Below are positions 35,822 through 43,925 of a DNA stretch of 64,000 bases, piece after piece. The notes beneath the pieces were generated by a model, which was given only the letters and a program-made list of their open reading frames with translations, ran no database searches and had not been told where the DNA came from. Origin of the DNA: Sporosarcina sp. JAI121 (GTDB lineage Bacteria; Bacillota; Bacilli; Bacillales_A; Planococcaceae); contig NZ_JACCCL010000001.1 in assembly GCF_013408665.1 (NCBI RefSeq), forward strand, positions 1,565,136 to 1,629,135, written 5' to 3'. The position numbers and the translations under genes are program-made. Every line of letters starts with the position of its first letter. Positions within the stretch are counted from its first letter, which is position 1.

Positions 35822-37168
35822 CTATACAAGAACAGTCCAAAGCAACATTGTCACTACAATCGTTGTTAGACCTTGTAAAAATGTCGCCATCGTTTGTGCT
35901 TTATACGCATCTGTTACCGTCATACCGCTGAATTGTGTAACGACCCAGAAGAAGCTGTCGTTTACATGGCTCACCGTCATAGCTCCAGCACCGATTGCCA
36001 TGACAACAAGCGCTAATGGAACGGCTCCTTCAATGCCCATTGATGGCAAGAGCGGAGCTACCAACGTCGACGTGATAACAAGTGCAGCAGTTGAAGAACC
36101 TTGGGCCGTTTTCAATGCTGCTGCGATGATAAAAGGAATGAGCAGGAACAATGCGCCGCCTGCTAAAGCGTCCATATTCATGTTTGCGATTAGATCGGCA
36201 ACGCCAGAATTTGAAATGACCTTCCCAAATGCTCCCCCAGCACCAGTTATAAGTAGAATAGGAGCAGCTTCTTTCAATCCTTCGCCAATCCAGCCTGATA
36301 ACGTTTCTTCATTAAATTTAGGAAGTAGCAAAAATGCTGCCAATACCCCGAAAAGAAGTGCGACAGACGGCGCCCCTAAAAAACGTAGGAAATTGATAAA
36401 ACCGCTGTCTTCACCAGTCAGTGCCGCCACCGATCCAATACCAATCAAAGCAATCGGAAGAACAATAGGCAAAAAAGCTTTAAAAGTGGAAGGCATTATT
36501 CCAAATGATGCTACAATTTCTTCATAATTGAGGCCGCCTTCCTCTTTATCTTCCGGTACCTCAATCTTGGAAGCTACTTTAATTGCCCAGAAATATCCGA
36601 CAATGACAGCCGGAATCGCAACAAAAAGGCCGATTAAAATAATCGTTCCCAAGTAATTTTCTGCTCCGATATTTCCCGCAGCGGCGATTGGCCCCGGTGT
36701 CGGTGGGACTAATGTGTGTGTTGCATACAGCCCGGTTGCAAGTGCAACTGACATAGATGCAATCGCCACTTTCGCCCGTTTTGCCAGTGCTTTTTTTAAA
36801 CTTGTTAAAATAATAAATCCTGAATCGCAAAATACCGGGATCGATACAATCTAGCCAATAATAGACATCGCCAGTTGAGGGCGCTTTTCACCAATCAACC
36901 GTAATACGACCTCCGCCATTCGGTATGCCGCGCCAGACTTCTCCAAGATTACGCCAATAATAGTACCGGCAACAATGACAATTCCAATCCCCTTCATCAG
37001 TCCGCCGAACCCATCATTCACATTTTCAACAACTGCAAGCAACGGCATGCCGGATGCAATTCCGACGAAGAATGCACCTAAAAGTAAAGATAAAAACGGA
37101 TGAACTTTAAAAACAGCAGTCAACACAACAACGAGAACAACACTTAGTGCAATAACTGCAAATAACAT
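35822..37168 (-). pseudogene. GntP family gluconate/glycerate permease interrupted by an in-frame TAG
   Basis: From the ATG at 37168 (ribosome site AAAAGGGG) to 35822 the frame is continuous except for one TAG at 36851-36853. Ignoring it, the product would be 448 residues, the normal GntP length, with about 12 membrane segments. The stop falls in the conserved GntP stretch G-Y-I-V-S-I-P-V-F-C-D-S-G at the Tyr position, so one base change from TAT or TAC explains it. No other damage is seen. As it stands, translation gives a 105-residue fragment. Read-through, a sequencing error or restart downstream (Met near 36769) cannot be excluded. The gene follows glycerate kinase by 14 bp, so the original substrate was probably glycerate. 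Confidence 0.9.
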
Positions 37169-37182
37169 ATCAACACCCCTTT

Positions 37183-38313
37183 TTAGTAAGTTAAATACTT
37201 CTCCATTACCAGCTTCGTTTTTGCTCGTAAATAATGGCTTGCATATTCAATCGATTCTTGTGATGAAACAGTTCCATCTGTAATCGCATGCAGTTCGTTA
37301 AACATAGGTGCCAATAGACCCCGACTTTCTTCAATCAATGCACCTGAAATTAGTATGACAGGCTTCCCTTTTCTTTGTGCCACCTTTGCAACGCCAAATG
37401 GTGTTTTACCTGAAAGCGTTTGACTATCTGTTTTGCCCTCACCTGTAATAATTAAATCAGCATCTGCTATATATTCATCAAACGAAATTGCATCCAACAC
37501 GACATTAATACCTTGCTTCATTTCCCCTGGAAAGAACGCTTGAAAGGCTCCACCCGCCCCACCTGCTGCGCCAGCTCCTTTTTTCAAGTGAAGATGAATA
37601 CCAGTCAACTCTTCTACTTTATCGGCGAACCACGTCAAATTTCCATCGAGCATATTTACCACTTCTGTAGATGCCCCTTTTTGTGGACCGAAAACAGCTG
37701 AAGCACCTTCAGGACCGACAAATGGGTTTTCCACATCACATGCGATTAGGAAGTTACTTTCAGAAATCCGTTTATCAAAATGAGTCCTATCAATTGTATG
37801 CAAATCACCCAGTACACCGCCACCGCTCGGCAGCTCCACTCCGTATCTATCAACCAAACTCATACCGAGCGCTTGCAACATCCCAGCCCCCCCGTCGTTG
37901 GTCGCGCTGCCGCCGAGTCCGATAATAAAATTACGTAAACCAGCGTTTAGTGCATGGACGATTAACTCGCCTGTACCGTAAGTCGAAGTGACAAGTGGAT
38001 TTTTTTCATCCTCATCCAATAGCATCAATCCGGACGCCTCCGCAATTTCTATAATGCACGTTTCCTGATTTCCAAGAATTCCATACCCCGCCTTGACTTT
38101 CCGACCAAGCGGATCGTGCACATCAACAGAAACAATCGTTCCATCGGTGGCACCAACCAAACTCGTCATTGTTCCTTCCCCACCATCAGCAGCAGGAAGC
38201 ATTACCGTCTCAATCGTCGGGTCAGCATCCCTGATTCCATCCGCCATTGCTTGTGCTGCTTGAACGGCAGTCAAGCTACCTTTAAATGAATCTGGTGCTA
38301 CTACAACTTTCAA
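37183..38313 (-). CDS. glycerate kinase, GarK/GlxK type
   Basis: The 376-residue enzyme phosphorylates D-glycerate (family I, giving 2- or 3-phosphoglycerate). Family marks are APDSFKGSLTAVQAAQAM at the N-terminus, PAADGGEGT, GLGGSATNDGGAGML, and the C-terminal GEGKTDSQTLSGKTPFGVA motif. The start is a TTG 8 bp behind a GGGGGG site. It is followed after 14 bp by a GntP permease gene that carries a nonsense codon, so uptake and phosphorylation were meant to be co-expressed; loss of the permease would leave the kinase dependent on internal or otherwise imported glycerate. Confidence 0.93.
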   Translation of the reverse strand: MKVVVAPDSFKGSLTAVQAAQAMADGIRDADPTIETVMLPAADGGEGTMTSLVGATDGTIVSVDVHDPLGRKVKAGYGILGNQETCIIEIAEASGLMLLDEDEKNPLVTSTYGTGELIVHALNAGLRNFIIGLGGSATNDGGAGMLQALGMSLVDRYGVELPSGGGVLGDLHTIDRTHFDKRISESNFLIACDVENPFVGPEGASAVFGPQKGASTEVVNMLDGNLTWFADKVEELTGIHLHLKKGAGAAGGAGGAFQAFFPGEMKQGINVVLDAISFDEYIADADLIITGEGKTDSQTLSGKTPFGVAKVAQRKGKPVILISGALIEESRGLLAPMFNELHAITDGTVSSQESIEYASHYLRAKTKLVMEKYLTY

Positions 38314-38407
38314 ATTTATACCCCCCCTTTTAGTAAAGCACTTACAAAAGTATTAGAATCCATTACCAAGAAATCATTATATTCCTTGAAATTACTATGC
38401 TATCATC

Positions 38408-38444
38408 AAAATCCCCTTAGGGTAAATTTACCTAAGGGGATTTT
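38408..38444 (-). terminator. terminator after the holin-like gene
   Basis: AAAATCCCCTTAGG pairs perfectly with CCTAAGGGGATTTT. It lies 14 bp past the stop of the 77-residue gene and upstream of glycerate kinase. Confidence 0.85.
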
Positions 38445-38458
38445 CCGACTATAAAATC

Positions 38459-38692
38459 TTATTTATCAATCACCGTTCTCCCTCCGGCATATAGCCCGCT
38501 TGCAGATAAACCCATCATCAAACCGACAAGCACCCCTGCTTTAATGTCATGGGGGTAAATATAAATAATGCCCCCGACAACACCAAAAATAAGTGCCATG
38601 ACCGGTAATAGCCGCCTCGGCATCCCGTACATCTTCAATAACTCCACGATTCCGATAATGAGCGGAATTAAGACCACATCATAGATTTCCAA
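38459..38692 (-). CDS. small holin-like membrane protein, 77 residues
   Basis: The protein has two to three closely spaced hydrophobic helices, with short charged turns (KMYGMPRRLLP, YPHDIKAG) and a polar C-tail (GRTVIDK). This layout, including the final GLMMGLSASGLYAG helix, resembles phage holins of the A118-like type, although it is shorter. The TTG start has a very strong AGGAGG site. No endolysin is adjacent; the phage-type amidase in this window is about 12 kb away. A non-lytic membrane role is equally possible. Confidence 0.6.
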   Translation of the reverse strand: MEIYDVVLIPLIIGIVELLKMYGMPRRLLPVMALIFGVVGGIIYIYPHDIKAGVLVGLMMGLSASGLYAGGRTVIDK

Positions 38693-38712
38693 CGTTTCTC
38701 CTCCTGAAATAG

Positions 38713-39050
38713 TTAGTCAGCAACCGGATAACTGCTCAATAGGATTAATGAATACGCTAATTTCTTTGCGAAATCCAGTGGTGGTTCATCGGATTTAATA
38801 TGAATGTACATGATTGTTGGTTGTATAAGAGCCAATGGTTATGTAATGCTCTGACAATCAGCCCTGTCTGAGAAACGGAGTAAATGAATACTGGATTTCC
38901 ACTTTCCAAAATAGCGATTTCAGCCAGATATAACACAAGGCCAGTTTCATCCAAAGATTCAAACAACACGCCTGCGGGTATAACCGTAGTACTTGGACGA
39001 CCTTGACGTTCACCTCACTATTTCTGTGAAAGGATACTTTACATACTCCT
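38713..39050 (-). pseudogene. degraded DUF1259-like (LppY/LpqO) gene remnant
   Basis: Three minus-strand frames joined together read as the end of a DUF1259 protein. The first segment gives VCKVSFHRNSEVNV. After a one-base shift near 39008 comes GRPSTTVIPAGVLFESLDE, continuing to LIVRALHNHWL. After another shift near 38830 comes IQPTIMYIHIKSDEPPLDFA, ending SSYPVAD and TAA at 38713-38715. ALHNH followed by MYIH is the motif I associate with DUF1259. The reading needs at least two frameshifts, and the region upstream also holds a stop, so this is a decayed gene. The family name is from memory. Confidence 0.7.
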
Positions 39051-39296
39051 TATCCCTTAATGAATTCGTGCGAAATGGTCCACCTATTTTTCGGCTTCCC
39101 TTCAATGTTTAGTTTTTATCTTCCATCACTCTATGATAAAAGATAGGTATACATGTCTGGTAAACATTGATACTATTCAGGTATAATTATTAGGTTTTAT
39201 AAAAATATCTATTTATTATATTTGGAGTATTGTCAGTTGAGGGAAACATTGCAATATCGGCTTTTTTCGAAAATATAGTATTTCCAATAATTATTT

Positions 39297-39326
39297 TTGA
39301 CAATTGAAAACGTTTAATTGTATTAT
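39297..39326 (+). promoter_or_regulatory. dtpT promoter with an embedded cre-like site
   Basis: TTGACA (39297-39302) and TATTAT (39321-39326) are 18 bp apart. Between them at 39304-39318 lies TTGAAAACGTTTAAT, which matches the CcpA cre consensus WTGNAANCGNWNNCW at all but one defined position. A cre between the -35 and -10 boxes would allow catabolite repression of the peptide transporter. Confidence 0.6.
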
Positions 39327-39351
39327 AGTGAAATATGAAGGAGGCATCATG

Positions 39352-40842
39352 ATGTCACAGATAACTAAGCAACAGATCGTGGAGAGTGTTCCGCAAAAAG
39401 GGTTCTTCGGACACCCTAAGGGTTTGTTCACATTATTCTTCACGGAATTCTGGGAACGTTTCTCGTATTACGGTATGAGGGCTATCCTTGTCTACTATAT
39501 GTACTATGAAGTTACAAATGGTGGACTCGGATTAGACAAGACTATTGCATTGTCAATCATGTCAATCTACGGTTCCCTGGTCTACATGTCGGGTATTATC
39601 GGAGGATGGTTGGCAGACCGGATATTCGGTACATCGAAAGCAATATTATATGGTGGGATATTCATCATGCTTGGTCATATCGCACTTGCGATTCCAGGTA
39701 ATATTACATTGTTCTTCGTTTCGATGGTGCTAATTGTAATTGGGACAGGTTTACTAAAACCGAACGTTTCCAGTGTCGTTGGTGACATCTATCCGGAAAA
39801 TGACAACCGTCGCGATGCAGGTTTCAGTATCTTCTACATGGGGATTAACATGGGTGCATTCATCTCCCCGCTTATCGTCGGGGAGTTAATGAAAACAAGT
39901 TTCCATCTTGGATTCGGTGTTGCTGCAGTTGGGATGTTTATCGGACTGTTAATTTTCGTCATTACGAAAAAGAAAAGCCTAGGCCTTGCAGGTACGCAAG
40001 TTCAAAATCCACTGGAACCATCTGAAAAGAAAAAAGTATACTCAATCTTCTTGATTGCTGCCTTGGCGATTGGAGTTTTAATCGCGGTTGCCATCCCTCG
40101 AGGCTGGTTGACTTTTGACTCATTTATTGCGATTGTAGGAATCCTCGGTTTCCTTATCCCAACGGCATATTTTGTAGTAATGTATAGGAGTCCAAAAACG
40201 GACGATGTGGAACGTTCACGTATTATTGCATTCATTCCGCTATTCCTTGCATCGGTTGTATTTTGGGCAATTGCCGAGCAAGGGTCAACAATCCTTGCAC
40301 TATATGCGGATACAAGAACGAATCTTAATATCTTTGGCTATCAAATTTCACCAGCCTTTTTCCAATCATTTAACCCTTTATTTATCATTACGCTAGCACC
40401 ATTCTTTGCTTGGCTATGGGTGAAACTTGGTGATCGGCAACCCAATATTCCACAGAAATTCTCGTTAGGTCTACTTTTTGCAGGTTTGTCGTTCATCATC
40501 ATTTTACTTCCCGGGTACTTCGGTGGCACAGATACACTCGTGAACCCGCTGTGGCTCATTCTAAGCATCCTTGTTGTGGTTCTTGGGGAGCTTTGTTTAT
40601 CACCAGTAGGACTGTCAGCAACGACGAAATTGGCACCTGCTGCGTTCTCAGCGCAGACGATGAGTCTGTGGTTCTTATCGAACGCGGCTGCTCAAGCGCT
40701 TAATGCGCAGCTCGTCAAATTATATTCACCCGAGACTGAGATGATGTATTTTGGAATCATCGGCGGAACGGCGATTTTATTAAGTATTATTCTGTTTGCT
40801 GTTTCACCAATTATTCAGCGCTTTATGAAAGGCGTTCGTTAA
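39352..40842 (+). CDS. dtpT: proton-dependent di/tripeptide transporter (POT family)
   Basis: This 496-residue MFS transporter of the POT/PTR family imports di- and tripeptides with protons. The N-terminus has the signature FFTEFWERFSYYGMRAILVYY, with the ExxER-type motif in helix 1, and GGWLADRIFGTSKAI. A second conserved block, INMGAFISPLIVG, lies in helix 5, and the C-terminal half has GELCLSPVGLSATTKLAP. Tandem ATGs at 39349 and 39352 follow AAGGAGG; the second has better spacing. It is a single-gene unit with a good promoter and a strong hairpin after it. Confidence 0.95.
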   Translation: MSQITKQQIVESVPQKGFFGHPKGLFTLFFTEFWERFSYYGMRAILVYYMYYEVTNGGLGLDKTIALSIMSIYGSLVYMSGIIGGWLADRIFGTSKAILYGGIFIMLGHIALAIPGNITLFFVSMVLIVIGTGLLKPNVSSVVGDIYPENDNRRDAGFSIFYMGINMGAFISPLIVGELMKTSFHLGFGVAAVGMFIGLLIFVITKKKSLGLAGTQVQNPLEPSEKKKVYSIFLIAALAIGVLIAVAIPRGWLTFDSFIAIVGILGFLIPTAYFVVMYRSPKTDDVERSRIIAFIPLFLASVVFWAIAEQGSTILALYADTRTNLNIFGYQISPAFFQSFNPLFIITLAPFFAWLWVKLGDRQPNIPQKFSLGLLFAGLSFIIILLPGYFGGTDTLVNPLWLILSILVVVLGELCLSPVGLSATTKLAPAAFSAQTMSLWFLSNAAAQALNAQLVKLYSPETEMMYFGIIGGTAILLSIILFAVSPIIQRFMKGVR

Positions 40843-40852
40843 TTAAATGAAT

Positions 40853-40934
40853 ACAGGCAGCCCCACTGAACTGCACCCCAATTGTTAGAAACCATCTAAC
40901 AATTGGAGGTGCAGTTTTTTATGGGTCTGCCTGT
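40853..40934 (+). repeat. 82-bp palindrome after dtpT, probable terminator
   Basis: The inner arms AACTGCACCCCAATTGTTAGA and TCTAACAATTGGAGGTGCAGTT are almost fully complementary around a 5-base loop. After a small bulge the outer arms ACAGGCAGCCCCA and TGGGTCTGCCTGT also pair. TTTTTT follows the inner right arm. It ends the dtpT transcript, but it is much longer than a normal terminator and its inner arm looks to me like the ends of some Bacillales IS3-type elements. No target-site duplication is evident. Confidence 0.7.
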
Positions 40935-41092
40935 TTTCGTTTACGATTTGTTTTCAAGATTTACACCTGTTCTCCCCATCACGATAAAACGGAACATTAC
41001 AACATTGTATTCATCTTATTCATAAATAGCATGTTTTTCTTTGTATATAAGTAAGATAAGTAACTAAATCGGTTAGAAAAAGGAGGTTACTT

Positions 41093-42109
41093 ATGATAAT
41101 TGGTTTATCTATCATTTTACTAGTAGTATTGTTTTTGCCGTTTACAATAAAAATTGTTGAACGTAACTTGGAAGTGTTTTTATTCATTATGGGGATTTCA
41201 GCGGTACTTTTAAGTAAGGTACTTGACTCCGCTCTTGTATTAAAAGCGTTGGAAGACCCCATACATATAACGGTAGCTGTCATTATTGCAGGAATAGTAT
41301 TCAGATGGCTTAAGAAACCTTTTGAAAAAGGCATAACAGGCTTACGAAAAGCAATCCCTTTTCGTTTGTTCATAGCTCTGATTGTAATCGTGCTTGGTAT
41401 TCTTTCAAGCGTAATCACAGCAATTATTGCAGCAATTGTACTTGTCGCCATCGTAGGCGTTTTGCGTCTTGACCGAAAACATGAAATCCGTCTTGTTATC
41501 ATCGCTTGTTATTCAATCGGACTTGGTGCCGTTCTTACTCCAATCGGTGAACCTCTGTCAACAGTTGCAACGAGCAAATTGGACGCTGACTTTTTCTATT
41601 TGCTACGATTAATTGGTCCTGAAATCATTCCAGGTGTGATTGCATTTGGTGTGCTCGCTGGAGTCATGATTCAACCTTCGAATAGGTTAAACAGATTGAA
41701 GGCTATTCCAGGAACGGAATCATACTCCGCTATTTTTATACGCGGTATTAAAGTTTACTTGTTTGTAATGGCCCTCACATTACTCGGAGCAGGCTTTGAA
41801 CCATTTATCGAGAGATATTTACTTGGATTAAACCCATTGGTGCTATATTGGATCAATATGATTTCAGCGGTACTCGATAACGCTACTTTGGCTGCTGCAG
41901 AAATCAGTCCTGCAATGAATGATTCGACAATTAAAGCGTTGCTGCTGGGACTACTCATTAGCGGAGGTATGTTAATACCTGGGAATATCCCAAATATTAT
42001 CGCTGCCGGAAAACTCAATATCAAAAGTAGTGAGTGGGCAATTTTTGGTGTTCCGATAGGATTAATTGCAATGGTCATCTATTTTGCTGTCATTGCGACG
42101 GTCGGTTGA
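41093..42109 (+). CDS. DUF1646 family membrane transporter
   Basis: The 338-residue protein has about ten hydrophobic segments with an inverted-repeat look and the DUF1646 features GLGAVLTPIGEPLSTVA and, in the second half, SAVLDNATLAAAEISP and GGMLIPGNIPNII. Both halves carry P-I-G or P-G-N-type helix breaks, as in the ion-transporter superfamily. DUF1646 genes have been linked to sodium-responsive RNAs in other bacteria, which suggests cation transport, but the substrate is unproven. The ATG follows AAAAAGGAGG. Confidence 0.85.
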   Translation: MIIGLSIILLVVLFLPFTIKIVERNLEVFLFIMGISAVLLSKVLDSALVLKALEDPIHITVAVIIAGIVFRWLKKPFEKGITGLRKAIPFRLFIALIVIVLGILSSVITAIIAAIVLVAIVGVLRLDRKHEIRLVIIACYSIGLGAVLTPIGEPLSTVATSKLDADFFYLLRLIGPEIIPGVIAFGVLAGVMIQPSNRLNRLKAIPGTESYSAIFIRGIKVYLFVMALTLLGAGFEPFIERYLLGLNPLVLYWINMISAVLDNATLAAAEISPAMNDSTIKALLLGLLISGGMLIPGNIPNIIAAGKLNIKSSEWAIFGVPIGLIAMVIYFAVIATVG

Positions 42110-42115
42110 ACTGGA

Positions 42116-42155
42116 AAAGGCGAAAAATGAGAGCTCTCTCTCATTTTCCGCCTTA
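42116..42155. terminator. bidirectional terminator between the DUF1646 gene and proline dehydrogenase
   Basis: AAGGCG-AAAATGAGAG pairs with CTCTCATTTTCCGCCTT. It lies between convergent genes. Confidence 0.85.
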
Positions 42156-42168
42156 TTAATTCAATGCC

Positions 42169-43137
42169 TTATTTTTTTCTGGAAACTCTTCCAAGCGCGA
42201 AAGCCCCAGCAGCCAGACCTATCATTGTATTTGTTTTCTTATTGAAAACTTGTTTGACGACAAGATTCAAGTTTTGGGGTCTTTCAGCAAGGCGTCGCAT
42301 GAAATAACCATACCAGTCATTCCCAAAAGGAACGTATGTACAGAAATTATACCCTTCGCTAGCCAATTTTAGTTGCATATCCTTCCTGAAACCATACAGC
42401 ATTTGGAACTCGAATTTATCGTTCGAAATATTGTTGTCCCGAACAAATTGTTTTACGTGATTAATGACATGGTGATCATGTGTTGCAATCGATGTGAATT
42501 TCCCATTTAACAAATGCCATTCAATCAGTTTGATATAGTTTTCATCGATTTCTTTTTTGTCTTGGTAAGCAAATTCTTCAGTCTCTTTATATGCACCTTT
42601 TACAATGCGTAAACGGAAATCTTTATATTTTTGAATATCTTCAACAGCACGGAAGAAGTAAGCTTGAATCACTGTTCCAATATTGTCATAGTCCTTGGAC
42701 AATTCGTCGAGCAGGTCGAACGAAGGTTGTAAACGAGCATGATCTTCCATATCGAAATTGATAAAGACATTGAAGCTTTTTGCCTTCGATACAATTTCTG
42801 TTAAGTTTTCCAAACAGAAATCCAAATCAATGTCCAAACCAAGTTGAGATGGCTTCAATGAAATGTGGGCGTCGACTCCATTTTCGTGAATTGCTTCAAT
42901 CACTTCAAGAATCTGTTCTTTGGCCGCAAGTGCTTCTTCTTTTTCAAAAACGAACTCACCAAGATTATCTACCGTACAGGAAATCCCCTGAGCGTTAAGT
43001 TCTTTGATACTTTGAATCGTCTCTTCAACATTGGTACCCGCCACTACGTTCTGTGCACCAAGTTTCAATCCGTACTTTTTTGCAGCAGTATTTAATAGTT
43101 GATTTTGGGATAGCCCGATAAAGAAATCTTTTAACAT
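42169..43137 (-). CDS. putB: proline dehydrogenase (FAD, PutA/PutB-type monofunctional)
   Basis: The enzyme oxidises proline to pyrroline-5-carboxylate at the membrane. The 322-residue (beta-alpha)8 barrel shows SLKPSQLGLDID, INFDMEDHARLQ, RIVKGAYKETEEFAY, THDHHVI, EFQMLYGFR and YVPFGNDWYGYFMRRLAERPQN. The last is the conserved C-terminal signature for substrate and FAD binding. The P5C dehydrogenase gene is not in this window. The ATG follows GAGGAGCATGAGAC. The symbol is by family; B. subtilis has two paralogues (PutB, FadM) that I cannot distinguish here. Confidence 0.93.
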   Translation of the reverse strand: MLKDFFIGLSQNQLLNTAAKKYGLKLGAQNVVAGTNVEETIQSIKELNAQGISCTVDNLGEFVFEKEEALAAKEQILEVIEAIHENGVDAHISLKPSQLGLDIDLDFCLENLTEIVSKAKSFNVFINFDMEDHARLQPSFDLLDELSKDYDNIGTVIQAYFFRAVEDIQKYKDFRLRIVKGAYKETEEFAYQDKKEIDENYIKLIEWHLLNGKFTSIATHDHHVINHVKQFVRDNNISNDKFEFQMLYGFRKDMQLKLASEGYNFCTYVPFGNDWYGYFMRRLAERPQNLNLVVKQVFNKKTNTMIGLAAGAFALGRVSRKK

Positions 43138-43230
43138 GTCTCATGCTCCTCAATGCAGTTTTATTTGTAATTATATCATAAGTTACTGTCTTTATAGAAA
43201 TAAAAACGAACTCCAAATTTCATTTTATCA

Positions 43231-43917
43231 TTAAACATACGTAGAGCGCTTCTCTAAATGATTTTGCCAAACCTCGACCAGCATACAGATGCCCCAATAG
43301 ATTAGACCGACCAAGATATAAACCGTCATATAGTCAAATTCCCTGCCACCAACAATTTTTGCGCGTTGAAACAGGTCGGGTACTGTAATCATTGCTGCCA
43401 GTGAAGATGCTTTGATTAGATCCAGCAAAACATTCGACAACGGCGGAATTGCAATACGTGTTGCTTGTGGCAAGATTACGGATAGTAACGACTGCCTATA
43501 TGACAACCCCAAAGCGGTCGCTGCTTCCCACTGCCCTTTGTCAACCGAGTTAAGTGATGACCGTATAATTTCGGCCATATAAGCGGAAGAATGAAGGCTG
43601 AATCCTATTAATGCGGCTGTAACTGCTGTAAATTGAATCCCAATGTTCGGTAAACCGAAATAAAGCAAAAAAAGGAATACAAGCATTGGAGTTCCTCGCA
43701 TGTAGGAGATGAAAATTCGTGCCGGCCATCTAAAAATAGACAACCTGGATGTTCTGCCAAGTGCCAAGAGTAAGCCTAAAATCAGCCCGAATGCCATTCC
43801 ACCAAAGGAAATAAGTATCGTGTATCCGATACCTTGTAAAATATAAGGGAAGGATTCGATGGCAAGCGGTAAGTCGAAAATATGATTCCATTCAATTCCA
43901 CTCACCTTATAATCCAC
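43231..43917 (-). CDS. polar amino-acid ABC transporter permease (HisM/TcyB family)
   Basis: The 228-residue protein has five or six membrane segments and the permease EAA loop EAATALGLSYRQSLLSVILPQA, given here in part, that docks the ATPase. A start at GTG 43917 has AAAAGG close before it; a second GTG at 43905 behind AAAGGTGG is equally good. It follows the binding-protein gene by 8 bp. No ATP-binding subunit gene follows: the next gene is proline dehydrogenase. The complex must borrow an ATPase from elsewhere or is incomplete. Confidence 0.9.
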   Translation of the reverse strand: MDYKVSGIEWNHIFDLPLAIESFPYILQGIGYTILISFGGMAFGLILGLLLALGRTSRLSIFRWPARIFISYMRGTPMLVFLFLLYFGLPNIGIQFTAVTAALIGFSLHSSAYMAEIIRSSLNSVDKGQWEAATALGLSYRQSLLSVILPQATRIAIPPLSNVLLDLIKASSLAAMITVPDLFQRAKIVGGREFDYMTVYILVGLIYWGICMLVEVWQNHLEKRSTYV

Positions 43918-43925
43918 CTTTCCTT

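Noticed and set aside
25413-38692. Holin-endolysin lysis cassette
   Set aside because: The amidase and the holin-like gene are about 12 kb apart with unrelated genes between, so they do not form a cassette.
40940-41092. Sodium (DUF1646-motif) riboswitch before the DUF1646 gene
   Set aside because: I could not find a matching set of stems by eye. A covariance-model search would be needed.
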